Of a stretch of DNA of 37,917 nucleotides, positions 1 to 8,559 are shown piece by piece. The stretch is from an uncultured Verrucomicrobiota bacterium (GTDB lineage: Bacteria > Verrucomicrobiota > Verrucomicrobiia > Limisphaerales > UBA9464), in NCBI GenBank assembly GCA_903880005.1, contig CAIRNV010000142.1, positions 1 to 37,917 of the forward strand, in the 5' to 3' direction. A program made the position numbers and the translations under genes. The notes under the pieces were generated by a model that had not been told where the DNA came from, did no database searches, and worked only from the letters and a program-made list of their open reading frames with translations. Numbering within the stretch: position 1 is the stretch's first letter; each line of letters opens with the position of its first letter.

Positions 1-559
<559 letters not shown>

Positions 560-601
560 GTCCTGCTTCCTTGCGCCGGTCCCAAGACCGGAGTCTGCGA
601 A

Positions 602-627
602 GGGCGCGGCCACGGCCGCGCCCTTTT
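602..627 (+). terminator. Rho-independent terminator of groEL
   Basis: A perfect 9-bp GC-only stem (GGGCGCGGC, CACG loop, GCCGCGCCC) is followed directly by TTTT. It begins 43 bases after the groEL stop and ends just before the SNF2 helicase gene, separating the two transcripts. Confidence 0.85.
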
Positions 628-643
628 GCATTGGAGCACCGGC

Positions 644-3484
644 ATGCCGTCGGAGGTGGCCCACGCATTTGCCCCGGGCCACGGGTTGGTGGCAGCCTCA
701 TCCCGCATGGGTTGGACATGGAATCTGACGCCGACGGGGCGGCTGATGCTGCTGGCGCCCAACGACGCAACGGGCAACGGGTCGGAGGCGACGGACGCGG
801 CGTGGACTTCGCTGGCACGCGCCTTCGACGAAGGCCCGGCCGCCGGAGTCGTCGCCCTCGCCATGCCGCGTCATCGGGCGTTGCCCTCCGGGCCGGCGGG
901 GCTCTTCTGGCGTTCGTTTGCGGACGCCTTCCTTGGGGCCGTGGCGCGCGCGACCCATTCCCAAGCGGCGGCAGCAGGGCCGGTTGACGCCAACGACGAA
1001 GCCAAGGACGAGGGCGGGCTGCGGTTCCCGGCCATGCAGCCAATGGGGGCGGCCGAGGCGGCGGAATGGGTGCTGCGCATGCCGGAGATGCGAGGGGCGG
1101 AGTACGTGTCGCCCGGTTGGTTCGAGACCTTTTGGCTGGACCTGATGGCGTGGGCCCGGGGCCAGTCCGCAGCGGAGGGCGGCGTGCGGGCGTGGCTGGG
1201 CCGCGTGCATCCAGGCCTGCATGCGTTGGGCCGCGTGACGTTTCACCTGGTGGAGAACAAGCGGACGCCGGCCACGCCGTTTGCCTTCCTGGCCACCTAC
1301 GTCCATCGGCTTTCGGAGGGGGCGAAGCCCGTGCACCTGCCGTTGGCGCGGGCGTTGCATGAGTACGCGGGCGCGGGCAACAAGGCGGCGTTGCAATCGT
1401 TGCTGGAACCGGTCCGGCGCGCGGCGGAGGCCAGCGACTGGGCTCGGGATCTCCTGGAGAGCAAAAGGCTGTTCCAGCCACAGGCATGGACGCCCTCGGA
1501 GGCCTACGGACTGCTCCGCGAGGTGCCCGCGCTGGAGGCGAGCGGCATCATCACGCGCATCCCCGACTGGTGGCGCCAAGGCCGCGGCCCGCGGCCCAAG
1601 GTCCAGGTGCGGGTCGGCGACGTCGCGCCCACGCCGATGCAGCATGGCGGGCTCTTGTCGTTCTCGGTGGAGGCCGCGCTCGGTGGCGAGGCCCTGACCG
1701 AGGAGGAATGGCAGCGGCTGATGTCGGGGCCGGACGGCCTGGTTTCAATCCGGGGCCAGTGGGTGGAAGTGGATCGCTCCCGCTTGTCGCAGGTCATGGA
1801 GCACTGGCGCAAGATGGCGAGCGAGGCGGGCGAGGGCGGCGTCGGTTTCCTGGAAGGCATGCGGTTGTTGTCGGGGTTCCGGCCGGGGGCGGCCGATGCC
1901 GAGGGCGCGGCGCTTGCGGCGGACCGGGATTGGGCGGAGGTGGCGGCGGGGACGACCCTGAGGGAGGCGTTGGCGGACCTTGGGGACCCGTCGCGGGCGG
2001 CGCGGTTTGACCCCAACGAGGGACTTGGGGCGCGATTGCGGCCGTATCAGGAGACGGGCGTGCGTTGGCTGTGGTTGATGCAACGCCTGGGGTTGGGGGC
2101 GTGCTTGGCGGACGACATGGGCCTGGGGAAGACGTTGCAGGTGATCGGGTTGCTGGTGCGGTTGAAGAGGGAGGAGGCGTGCGTTGGACCGTCGCTGTTG
2201 GTGGCGCCGGCGTCCCTGCTGGCGAACTGGATGGCCGAGATCAAGCGGTTCGCGCCGGGATTGAAGGCGGTGTGCCTCCATGGGGCACAGTCCGGGGGCG
2301 ATGGATGGAAGGATGGCGATGCGGCTGCCCGGCTGCTGGTGGGAGCGGACGTGGCCATCACGACGTATGGGCAGGCCGCGCGCCTGGGCTGGCTCGCAAG
2401 GCGGAAATGGAGGCTGCTGGTGCTGGATGAAGCCCAGGCCATCAAGAACCCGGGGGCGAAGCAAACCCGGTCCATCAAGGCCATCCCAGCCCAGGCGCGC
2501 ATCGCGTTGAGCGGCACCCCGGTGGAGAACCGGTTGGGTGACCTGTGGTCGTTGTTCGACTTCCTGAACCCCGGCCTGCTGGGCGCGGCGCGGGGATTTG
2601 GCGAGGCGGTGGAACGGATGCGAGCCATGGTTCCGCCGGACTACTCGCCACTGCGGCGGTTGGTGGCCCCTTATCTCCTGCGCCGACTCAAGACGGACAG
2701 GCGCATCATCGCGGACCTGCCGGACAAGACGGAGACGGAGGCCTGGTGCGTGTTGTCCAAGCGGCAGGCGGTCCTCTACCAGCAATCGGTGCGGCAATTG
2801 TCCGAGGCGCTGGAGGGCGCGATGGACGGCATCCAGAAGCGGGGGCTCGTGCTGGCCTTCCTCATGAGGTTCAAGCAGGTATGCAACCACCCGTCGCACT
2901 GGCTGGCGGACGGCCAGTTCACGCCGGAGGACAGCGGCAAGTTCCAACGGCTCGCGGAGTTGTGCGAGGAGATTGCTTCGCGCCAGGAGCGCGTCCTGGT
3001 CTTCACGCAGTTCCGGGAAATGACCGCGCCGCTCGCCGCCTTCCTGGCCGGGTTGTTTGGACGCGACGGCTTGACGTTGGACGGGACGACGCCGGTGCCC
3101 CGACGGCAGGAGATCGTGCAGGCCTTCCAGCGTGAGGACGGCCCGCCGTTCCTGGTGCTTTCGCTGAAGGCGGGCGGCACCGGCCTCACGCTCACGGCGG
3201 CAAACCATGTGATCCACTTCGACCGCTGGTGGAACCCGGCCGTGGAGAACCAAGCCACCGACCGCGCCTTTCGCATCGGGCAACGGCGGAACGTCCTGGT
3301 CCACAAGTTCGTGTGCCGCGGCACCGTGGAGGAGCGCATCCACGAGATGCTGCAAGCGAAGCGCGAGCTGGCGGACGCGGTGCTGGGGGCCGAGGGCGGC
3401 GCGGAGGCCCTGATCTCGAACATGTCCAACGACGAGTTGCTGCGATTCGTCGCCCTCGACATGCAGGCCGTAATGGGGGAGTAA
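644..3484 (+). CDS. SNF2/RapA-type DEAD/DEAH box helicase
   Basis: A 946-residue Swi2/Snf2-family DNA translocase. The first ~450 residues are a variable N-terminal region without a motif I recognise. The motor follows: motif I DDMGLGKT near residue 490, motif II DEAQ near 595, motif III SGTPVEN near 623 and the SNF2 signature DLWSLFDFLNPGLLG. The helicase C lobe has VLVFTQF near 785, GGTGLTLTAANHV near 845 and QATDRAFRIGQ near 870. These proteins use ATP to move along duplex DNA and remodel protein-DNA complexes; the bacterial substrate is usually unknown. I chose the ATG at 644; a TTG at 626 lies inside the terminator and an ATG at 707 is the next option. A SWIM zinc-finger gene starts 7 bases after the stop, so the two are almost certainly co-transcribed. 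Confidence 0.93.
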   Translation: MPSEVAHAFAPGHGLVAASSRMGWTWNLTPTGRLMLLAPNDATGNGSEATDAAWTSLARAFDEGPAAGVVALAMPRHRALPSGPAGLFWRSFADAFLGAVARATHSQAAAAGPVDANDEAKDEGGLRFPAMQPMGAAEAAEWVLRMPEMRGAEYVSPGWFETFWLDLMAWARGQSAAEGGVRAWLGRVHPGLHALGRVTFHLVENKRTPATPFAFLATYVHRLSEGAKPVHLPLARALHEYAGAGNKAALQSLLEPVRRAAEASDWARDLLESKRLFQPQAWTPSEAYGLLREVPALEASGIITRIPDWWRQGRGPRPKVQVRVGDVAPTPMQHGGLLSFSVEAALGGEALTEEEWQRLMSGPDGLVSIRGQWVEVDRSRLSQVMEHWRKMASEAGEGGVGFLEGMRLLSGFRPGAADAEGAALAADRDWAEVAAGTTLREALADLGDPSRAARFDPNEGLGARLRPYQETGVRWLWLMQRLGLGACLADDMGLGKTLQVIGLLVRLKREEACVGPSLLVAPASLLANWMAEIKRFAPGLKAVCLHGAQSGGDGWKDGDAAARLLVGADVAITTYGQAARLGWLARRKWRLLVLDEAQAIKNPGAKQTRSIKAIPAQARIALSGTPVENRLGDLWSLFDFLNPGLLGAARGFGEAVERMRAMVPPDYSPLRRLVAPYLLRRLKTDRRIIADLPDKTETEAWCVLSKRQAVLYQQSVRQLSEALEGAMDGIQKRGLVLAFLMRFKQVCNHPSHWLADGQFTPEDSGKFQRLAELCEEIASRQERVLVFTQFREMTAPLAAFLAGLFGRDGLTLDGTTPVPRRQEIVQAFQREDGPPFLVLSLKAGGTGLTLTAANHVIHFDRWWNPAVENQATDRAFRIGQRRNVLVHKFVCRGTVEERIHEMLQAKRELADAVLGAEGGAEALISNMSNDELLRFVALDMQAVMGE

Positions 3485-3490
3485 CCACGC

Positions 3491-4381
3491 ATGAGCTGGT
3501 CCCGATTCCCCCGCTACGTTCCCGTCGCCGAGCGCGTGCGCAAGGCCAAGGCCGCCGCCGCGCAGGTCGGCAAGAAGGAGGATCGCCGCGAGCCGGTCGT
3601 GGTCGAGGGGACGAAGATCGCCACGACGTTTTGGGGCAAGGGATGGTGCAAGCACCTCGAGTCGTTCAGCGATTACTCCAACCGCCTCCCGCGTGGCCGT
3701 TCCTATGCCCGAAACGGGCTGGTGATCGACCTCCGCATCACCCAGGGCCTCGTCGAGGCCCTCGTCCAAGGCTCCAGCCTCTACCGCGTCAAGGTCTCCA
3801 TCGCCCCGCTACCAAGCCAACGCTGGGCATCGTTCGTCCAGTCCTCCACCGACAAGGTCACGCAGGTCATCGACCTCCTCCAGGGCCAGCTCCCGCCGTC
3901 CCTGCTCCAGTCCGTCACAAACCCCGAGTCGGGGCTGTTCCCGCGTCCGGCCGAAATCAAGCTTTCCTGCTCGTGCCCGGACTGGGCCGACATGTGCAAG
4001 CACGTGGCGGCGACGTTGTACGGCGTGGGCGCGAGGCTGGATACGCGCCCGGAGTTGTTCTTCACCTTGCGCGGCGTGGACATGAACGACCTCGTCGCAG
4101 CCGCCGGCAAGACGGCCGCAGAAGTCCCGGTGGATGCGTCGGCCCCGGGCCTCGGGCACGAGGATTTGTCCGCGTTGTTTGGCGTCGAAATCGAATCCGG
4201 ATCCTCGGCGACGCCGGATGCCCCTGCGGTCCCAACGACGGCGCAGGCCCCCGCTGCGGCGCGCCCGAGGAAGACGATGCGCACGCCCAAGACAAAGGCT
4301 GCGACCAAGAAGCCGGTTCGGACCCGAGGTGGGAAGCCAGCCAAACGCCCTGCCACTCGCACTCGTCCCAAGCCCGGTTGA
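3491..4381 (+). CDS. SWIM zinc-finger protein, partner of the SNF2 helicase
   Basis: 296 residues. The centre carries a SWIM zinc finger, C160-x-C162-x6-C169-x-H171 (sequence SCSCPDWADMCKHVAATLYG), a fold thought to bind DNA or protein. The N-terminal part contains TFWGKGWCKHLESFSDYSNRL, typical of SWIM proteins encoded beside SNF2 helicases. The last ~80 residues are low complexity and very basic (Ala, Pro, Lys, Arg, Thr), like a histone-H1-type tail, and could bind nucleic acid non-specifically. The gene starts 7 bases behind the helicase stop. This gene pair recurs across bacteria; a joint role in chromatin remodelling or transcription is inferred, not shown. Confidence 0.9.
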   Translation: MSWSRFPRYVPVAERVRKAKAAAAQVGKKEDRREPVVVEGTKIATTFWGKGWCKHLESFSDYSNRLPRGRSYARNGLVIDLRITQGLVEALVQGSSLYRVKVSIAPLPSQRWASFVQSSTDKVTQVIDLLQGQLPPSLLQSVTNPESGLFPRPAEIKLSCSCPDWADMCKHVAATLYGVGARLDTRPELFFTLRGVDMNDLVAAAGKTAAEVPVDASAPGLGHEDLSALFGVEIESGSSATPDAPAVPTTAQAPAAARPRKTMRTPKTKAATKKPVRTRGGKPAKRPATRTRPKPG

Positions 4382-4539
4382 CGGCACACGAACCGCCTCG
4401 GCAAGCAGCCTCCCCAGGAGGGTCCAACCCGGCCCGACGCGGGCTCTCGCCGATCCAACGGCCCCCGACGAAGCAAGCCTCCACCCGGGCCAAATCCGAG
4501 CCGGAACGTCGGCCGCTTGCCATCCAGGTGGCCATGCCC

Positions 4540-5496
4540 ATGCTTCGCGCCGACATGAGCACGTGTGGCGGCGGCCAAGTCCTCGAAGCATCACCTTCCC
4601 CCGTAGCCCTCCAACTGCGGAGGAGGCTTCCGGACTGGCTCAAGGTCCCCCTCCCGGCCAGCAGCGCGTTCACGCGCACGCGGCAACTGCTCGAGGACCT
4701 GCAACTCCACACCGTCTGCGAAAGCGCCAAGTGCCCCAACCACTGGGAGTGCTGGTCCCGCGGCACCGCCACCTTCATGATCGCAGGCGATCGCTGCACA
4801 CGGGCCTGCGGCTTCTGTGCGGTGTCCACGGCAAAGCCCCTCGCCCTCGAAAACGACGAGCCGCGGCGCGTCGCCGAGGCCACCCGTCGCCTGGGACTCA
4901 AGCACGTGGTCATCACCGCCGTCGCCCGCGACGACCTGGCCGACGGCGGCGCCGACCACTTCCATCGGACCATCGGCGCCGTCCGTGAATTGAACCCCGG
5001 CATCGTGGTCGAGGTCCTCACGCCCGACTTCCTCGACCGCGACGATGCGCTGGATCGCGTCCTCGCGGCAGCGCCCGACATCTTCAACCACAACCTGGAA
5101 ACCATCCGGCGCCTGACCCCGACCGTGAGGCATCGGGCCACCTACGACCGTTCCCTCGCCGTGCTGCGCAAGGCCAAGGAAAGGGGTGGCACCGGCATGC
5201 TGACCAAGTCCGGCATGATGCTCGGGCTGGGAGAGACGCAGCCCGAGGTGATGGAGTCGCTGGGGGACCTTCGCAGGGCACGCGTGGACGTCCTGACGCT
5301 GGGCCAGTACCTGCAGCCCACGCTTCGGCACCTGCCGGTGGTCGAGTACGTCGAGCCCGCTCGCTTTGAAGCCTATCGCGAACAGGCGCTGGCCATGGGC
5401 TTCCTGCACGTCGCCTCGGGCCCGCTGGTGCGGTCCTCCTACCACGCGGACGAGGTCACCGCCGGGGCTGCCATGACGGGTTCTGCGGCGACGTGA
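4540..5496 (+). CDS. lipA: Lipoyl synthase (radical SAM)
   Basis: About 318 residues. LipA inserts two sulfurs into protein-bound octanoyl groups to make the lipoyl cofactor of 2-oxoacid dehydrogenases and of the glycine cleavage H protein. Both [4Fe-4S] motifs are intact: the auxiliary cluster C60-x4-C65-x5-C71 (CESAKCPNHWEC) and the radical-SAM cluster C86-x3-C90-x2-C93 (CTRACGFC). The C-terminal RSSY motif of the family is present near residue 298. Other family signatures are VVITAVARDDLADGGA, FNHNLET and TLGQYLQPT. Starts at 4534, 4540 and 4555 are all in frame; AGGTGG at 4526-4531 is best spaced for 4540. lipB is not in the window. GcvP, in the pathway that needs lipoylated H protein, lies about 6 kb downstream. 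Confidence 0.95.
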   Translation: MLRADMSTCGGGQVLEASPSPVALQLRRRLPDWLKVPLPASSAFTRTRQLLEDLQLHTVCESAKCPNHWECWSRGTATFMIAGDRCTRACGFCAVSTAKPLALENDEPRRVAEATRRLGLKHVVITAVARDDLADGGADHFHRTIGAVRELNPGIVVEVLTPDFLDRDDALDRVLAAAPDIFNHNLETIRRLTPTVRHRATYDRSLAVLRKAKERGGTGMLTKSGMMLGLGETQPEVMESLGDLRRARVDVLTLGQYLQPTLRHLPVVEYVEPARFEAYREQALAMGFLHVASGPLVRSSYHADEVTAGAAMTGSAAT

Positions 5497-5509
5497 CGGC
5501 CCCGGCTTG

Positions 5510-5674
5510 GCCGGGACGATTCAGTTGGGAGGGAAGTGATTGCGAGGCAGATGCTCCGGCAAGCCGAGGAGTAAGCGAGGCGCAGGCCGGTACGAGGCCC
5601 GTAACGAACGAAGGACGAAGGATTTTCGGAAGCAGTTCGAGCAAGCACCACCGATCCAACTGCATCGTTCCGGC
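5510..5674 (+). repeat. 165-bp palindromic repeat, copy A
   Basis: Bounded by near-perfect 19-bp inverted ends: GCCGGGACGATTCAGTTGG on the left and the reverse complement of GCCGGAACGATGCAGTTGG on the right. The interior holds GGAGGGAAGTGATTGCGA, GAGGAGTAAGCGAGGCGC and GAGGCCCGTAACGAACGA, all of which recur in the other copies. It lies 13 bases behind the lipA stop. It has no room for a transposase, so it is a MITE-like or REP/BIME-like non-autonomous element; short reading frames across it are by-products. Confidence 0.88.
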
Positions 5675-5707
5675 TTAAAGGGGCCGGCCGAGGACGCCGG
5701 GCTTTCC

Positions 5708-5749
5708 CCGTGGGGGAAGGGGGCCGTTTGCACCGCCCCCTTCCCACGG
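5708..5749. terminator. Strong hairpin between convergent genes
   Basis: Left arm 5708-5724 (CCGTGGGGGAAGGGGGC) pairs with right arm 5735-5749 (GCCCCCTTCCCACGG), apart from two extra G. The loop is about 10 bases. It sits between lipA with its repeat (+) and the haem-motif protein (-), 10 bases beyond the latter's stop. There is no clear T-run, so it may act as a transcript-end stabiliser rather than a classical intrinsic terminator. Confidence 0.55.
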
Positions 5750-5759
5750 TGGGCCAATG

Positions 5760-7133
5760 TCAGTGGACGAAGTTGGGCACATGACGGGTCCGCGGTCCCG
5801 TGCTGCCGTTGGCCGGGCCGAAGCTGCGAATCAGTGCTTCGAGGTCCTGCCTGCGCCGGTCCAGGTCGTTGAAGGTGCGGGTGATGGAGGGATCGACGGG
5901 ATCCTTGATGGTCTTTCCAGACATGAAGCCAGAAAGGGCCGCCGGCTTCCCGAGCGAGCGTGGGAGCGAGTGGCCAACAGGAAAGCCAACGTGGAGGAAG
6001 TTAATGGCGGTTTCCGCCCGGTGACATCCGCCGCAGGTGTTGAGCGCGAAGGATTGCCGGGCGTCATTGTTGGCAATCCCGGCGCCGCTCCAAGGGATGT
6101 CGAACAACGTGGCGCTGAGGGCGTTGGCCGTGAAGGTGCGCGACTCGAAGTCCGGAAAGTGGGTGCGCTGGAAGGCGCCGGCCAACGACGACGCGGCCTG
6201 CATCTCAGCAGGAACCACAAAGGTGCCGTCCAGGAGGGCCTCCTCGTTGTCGTTGATCAGGTCCACCAGGGCGGGCGTGCCGTTCAAGGCGATGAAGTCG
6301 GGCGTCTGGGCCATGCCATGCGGCGCCATCCAGCCATTCTGGATGCGAAACTCACGAAGCTCCCACGGCTCCGCCAGCGTCAGCTCGTTGGACCGAAGTT
6401 GGTTGATGGCGCTGCCGTTGGGCTTGTGGGGGGCACGGCCGCGATCGGTGAATCGACGGGTGATGGCCTCAAGAGCCGCGTTGTATTGCGGGGTGCCCAG
6501 CTGGAATCGCCCGAGGTTGGCCCAAAGGAGGGTCCACTCGGCGAGCTGCGCCATGTTGTTCGCGACGAGCTCGTACTCGAAGATGACCACAAACCCGCCG
6601 GGGTTGACGCTGGCGCCCAGCAACGGCGCCAAGGGCTTCCCGTCCGGGCCGAGCAAGCCAAAGACAAACCGCCCCTCGCCCGCCGTCGCGACGGTGGGCG
6701 AATCGTGGGCACGGAGATCCATGCGGTTCACGATCGCCAGCAGCTTGAAGGGGGCGATGTCGAGGTTCAGGGACTTTCCTCCGCTCGCCTTGAGCCATGG
6801 GTCGATCACCTTGCGGCGGATGTCGGGTCGCGCCCGGGCCACGCTGCCGTGAATCACCTGGTCGGTCTCCCAGGTCTTGAGCCAGCGCATCACGAACTCG
6901 GACGGGTCATTGGGACCGGCCATGGCCGTCATCAGGCTCTTGAACGTCCACGCCGCCCGCGCCCCGTTCCGCGGGTTGGTCCGGATCGGGTCCTCGACCA
7001 CGCGCAAGTCCGTGATCATGAGCTGCGAGTTGATGTTGACGGACTGGGCCTGTGCGGCGGTCCGGGCGACGAGGCCGAGCACGGCTGACGCAGCCAGCAA
7101 TGATCGGACAAGGGTGAGTTTTCCAAGTTTCAA
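5760..7133 (-). CDS. Exported protein with a single CxxCH haem-binding motif
   Basis: 457 residues of unknown function. The N-terminus (KLGKLTLVRSLLAASAVLGLVARTAAQA) is a classic Sec signal peptide with cleavage likely after AQA. The body has no domain I can name; it is rich in Trp and Arg with segments such as LLAIVNRMDLRA and GFVVIFEYEL. Near the C-terminus is C367-G-G-C370-H371 followed by RAETAINFLHV, a c-type haem attachment site, so a periplasmic monohaem protein is likely. The start is TTG at 7131-7133: it is preceded by AAAGGA with 8 bases spacing, and no ATG fits the signal peptide. No redox partner or cytochrome maturation gene is nearby. Confidence 0.8.
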   Translation of the reverse strand: MKLGKLTLVRSLLAASAVLGLVARTAAQAQSVNINSQLMITDLRVVEDPIRTNPRNGARAAWTFKSLMTAMAGPNDPSEFVMRWLKTWETDQVIHGSVARARPDIRRKVIDPWLKASGGKSLNLDIAPFKLLAIVNRMDLRAHDSPTVATAGEGRFVFGLLGPDGKPLAPLLGASVNPGGFVVIFEYELVANNMAQLAEWTLLWANLGRFQLGTPQYNAALEAITRRFTDRGRAPHKPNGSAINQLRSNELTLAEPWELREFRIQNGWMAPHGMAQTPDFIALNGTPALVDLINDNEEALLDGTFVVPAEMQAASSLAGAFQRTHFPDFESRTFTANALSATLFDIPWSGAGIANNDARQSFALNTCGGCHRAETAINFLHVGFPVGHSLPRSLGKPAALSGFMSGKTIKDPVDPSITRTFNDLDRRRQDLEALIRSFGPANGSTGPRTRHVPNFVH

Positions 7134-7440
7134 GTTAGGGGTCCTTTCCGTGTCTCCAGCCAGGGTATGGCCCTAGAAACCACAGCGGGCGAGACTCGGT
7201 CAAAAGGTAATTTCACGTATGTCAAATATTTGAAGTAGCTATTGAATGGCTATGGCATGTCACTTCGCAGAACCCATCAGGTTCGGGCCGAGGCGACCAT
7301 CGAAAGCGATGGATCAGGCTCGGTATCCGGGAAGGGGGCCTTGGGCGGCTTTTCAGGAAGTATTGCGTAAGCAAACCGCCGCCATTCCCGATGACAGGGG
7401 TTGTGGCGGGCATGAGGTCCGCTGACAGGAGCGAAACGGC
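7134..7440. promoter_or_regulatory. Divergent intergenic region with stacked hairpins and an AT-rich operator-like palindrome
   Basis: 307 bases between the haem-motif gene (-) and the ARPP-1 gene (+). An AT-rich patch around 7200-7250 contains the perfect palindrome TCAAATATTTGA (7222-7233), overlapped on the minus strand by TTGACA (7220-7225), a possible -35 box for the minus gene with no convincing -10. Downstream are two adjacent hairpins: GAACC-CATCA-GGTTC (7270-7284) and a two-part stem in which CCGAG (7288-7292) pairs with CTCGG (7319-7323) and encloses CCATCG-AAAG-CGATGG (7297-7312). AGGAG at 7427-7431 is the ribosome site of the next gene. The structure matches no riboswitch I know. 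Confidence 0.45.
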
Positions 7441-8559
7441 ATGGCTGGGGAATGGCAGGATGGAACGGCGGATGGAACGGCGGATGGAGCCCAGGATCGG
7501 TCTCGGGAACGATCCCAGGACGTCGTGGGGCAGTGGCTCGACGGGATCCGGCTCGGACGAGCCAAGCATTGCGGTGGCGTCGTGCTGGTGCCGCTGCTGA
7601 ACGGAAGCAGCGGCGTCGATGCCTTGGGAAAAACCCGGGGCGGGACGGGCTACCGGACCATGCCGGAGGCCATGGCGCGGGGCGACCTGCTCGTCACGGA
7701 GGTGTCGTCCATCGGCATGCCGGGCGAGGTGCTCGCGTGGAATCGGGGCGACGTCCCCGTCTTGATGCTGGAAGGGGAGGAATGGTCCGGTGCCAGGCAG
7801 AATCGCGTCTTGATGGCGTCGGTGCTGCTCCGGCCGGGTCCACCGCGGCACCTGCCCGTGGCGTGCAGTGAACCCGGTCGGTGGAACTATCCCGGCAAGG
7901 GGGCGGGCCCTGCCATGGGGGAGTCCGGTTCATGCCTACCCTCCGGCATGAGGGCGGCGGCCCGAATGGCCCGGACCCTTTCTGGGGAATGGACCAGCGA
8001 GGCCGCAAAGGCCGTGGGAGAGGTCGTTCGGCAGGGCCTATTGGGATGGCGAAACCAGGCCGGCGGCGGCGAAACGCTATCGGACTGGCAGGACCGGGAT
8101 GTCCGACGCTGGGAGGGCTTGGAGGAGGTGTTCCGCTGGGTGCCGGGCCAGGTGGGTTGGATGGCCCACACCCATGGTGCCTGGCGATCGGTGGAACTCG
8201 TGTCACGTCCGGCAGCCTGGAGGCGGTGGCATGACAAATGGCTGCGAGGCGTCCTTTCGGGAACCGAGCCCCGAGGAGCGCACGACAGGCCCGGAGCTGG
8301 GTCACCGGACGACGCGGGATGGCGCAAGTCCGCGAGGTTGGCCTTGCTGGAGCTCACCCAAGGCAGCAGGGCCTGTTCGCCGGGGATCGACCTCGGAGAA
8401 CGGGAAGAGCGGCGGTCGGCCCAGTGGACGGGCACAGCCCTCATTCTCGACGGGGAACTGTTGCACGGGGGCTGGCAACGCATCCCATCGGGCGCACGTC
8501 ATGACCCCTGCCGGGTTCAACCGGCTCAGGGGATGGGGATGACGTCGATGCCCAGGTAA
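7441..8559 (+). CDS. ARPP-1 family domain protein
   Basis: 372 residues. The segment from about 43 to 145 fits the ARPP-1 family (named for association with ADP-ribosylglycohydrolases and phosphatases): VVLVPLLNG, YRTMPEAMARGDLLVTEVS, ENRGD-like WNRGDVPVLMLEGEEWSGA, RQNRVLMASVLL and LPVACSEPGRWNY. The C-terminal half is less conserved and Trp-rich (VFRWVPGQVGWMAH). The family's activity is unknown to me. The N-terminus contains a short in-frame tandem repeat (GTADGTADGA, from GATGGAACGGCG units), so the start may differ, although AGGAG sits 9 bases before this ATG. The 3' end overlaps serS, which runs the other way, by 34 bases. Confidence 0.72.
   Translation: MAGEWQDGTADGTADGAQDRSRERSQDVVGQWLDGIRLGRAKHCGGVVLVPLLNGSSGVDALGKTRGGTGYRTMPEAMARGDLLVTEVSSIGMPGEVLAWNRGDVPVLMLEGEEWSGARQNRVLMASVLLRPGPPRHLPVACSEPGRWNYPGKGAGPAMGESGSCLPSGMRAAARMARTLSGEWTSEAAKAVGEVVRQGLLGWRNQAGGGETLSDWQDRDVRRWEGLEEVFRWVPGQVGWMAHTHGAWRSVELVSRPAAWRRWHDKWLRGVLSGTEPRGAHDRPGAGSPDDAGWRKSARLALLELTQGSRACSPGIDLGEREERRSAQWTGTALILDGELLHGGWQRIPSGARHDPCRVQPAQGMGMTSMPR

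Noticed and set aside
1745-3769. A 674-codon minus-strand frame opposite the SNF2 helicase
   Set aside because: It is antisense to a gene with clear motifs, and its product is Arg/His/Pro/Leu-rich without any domain: a shadow of high GC.
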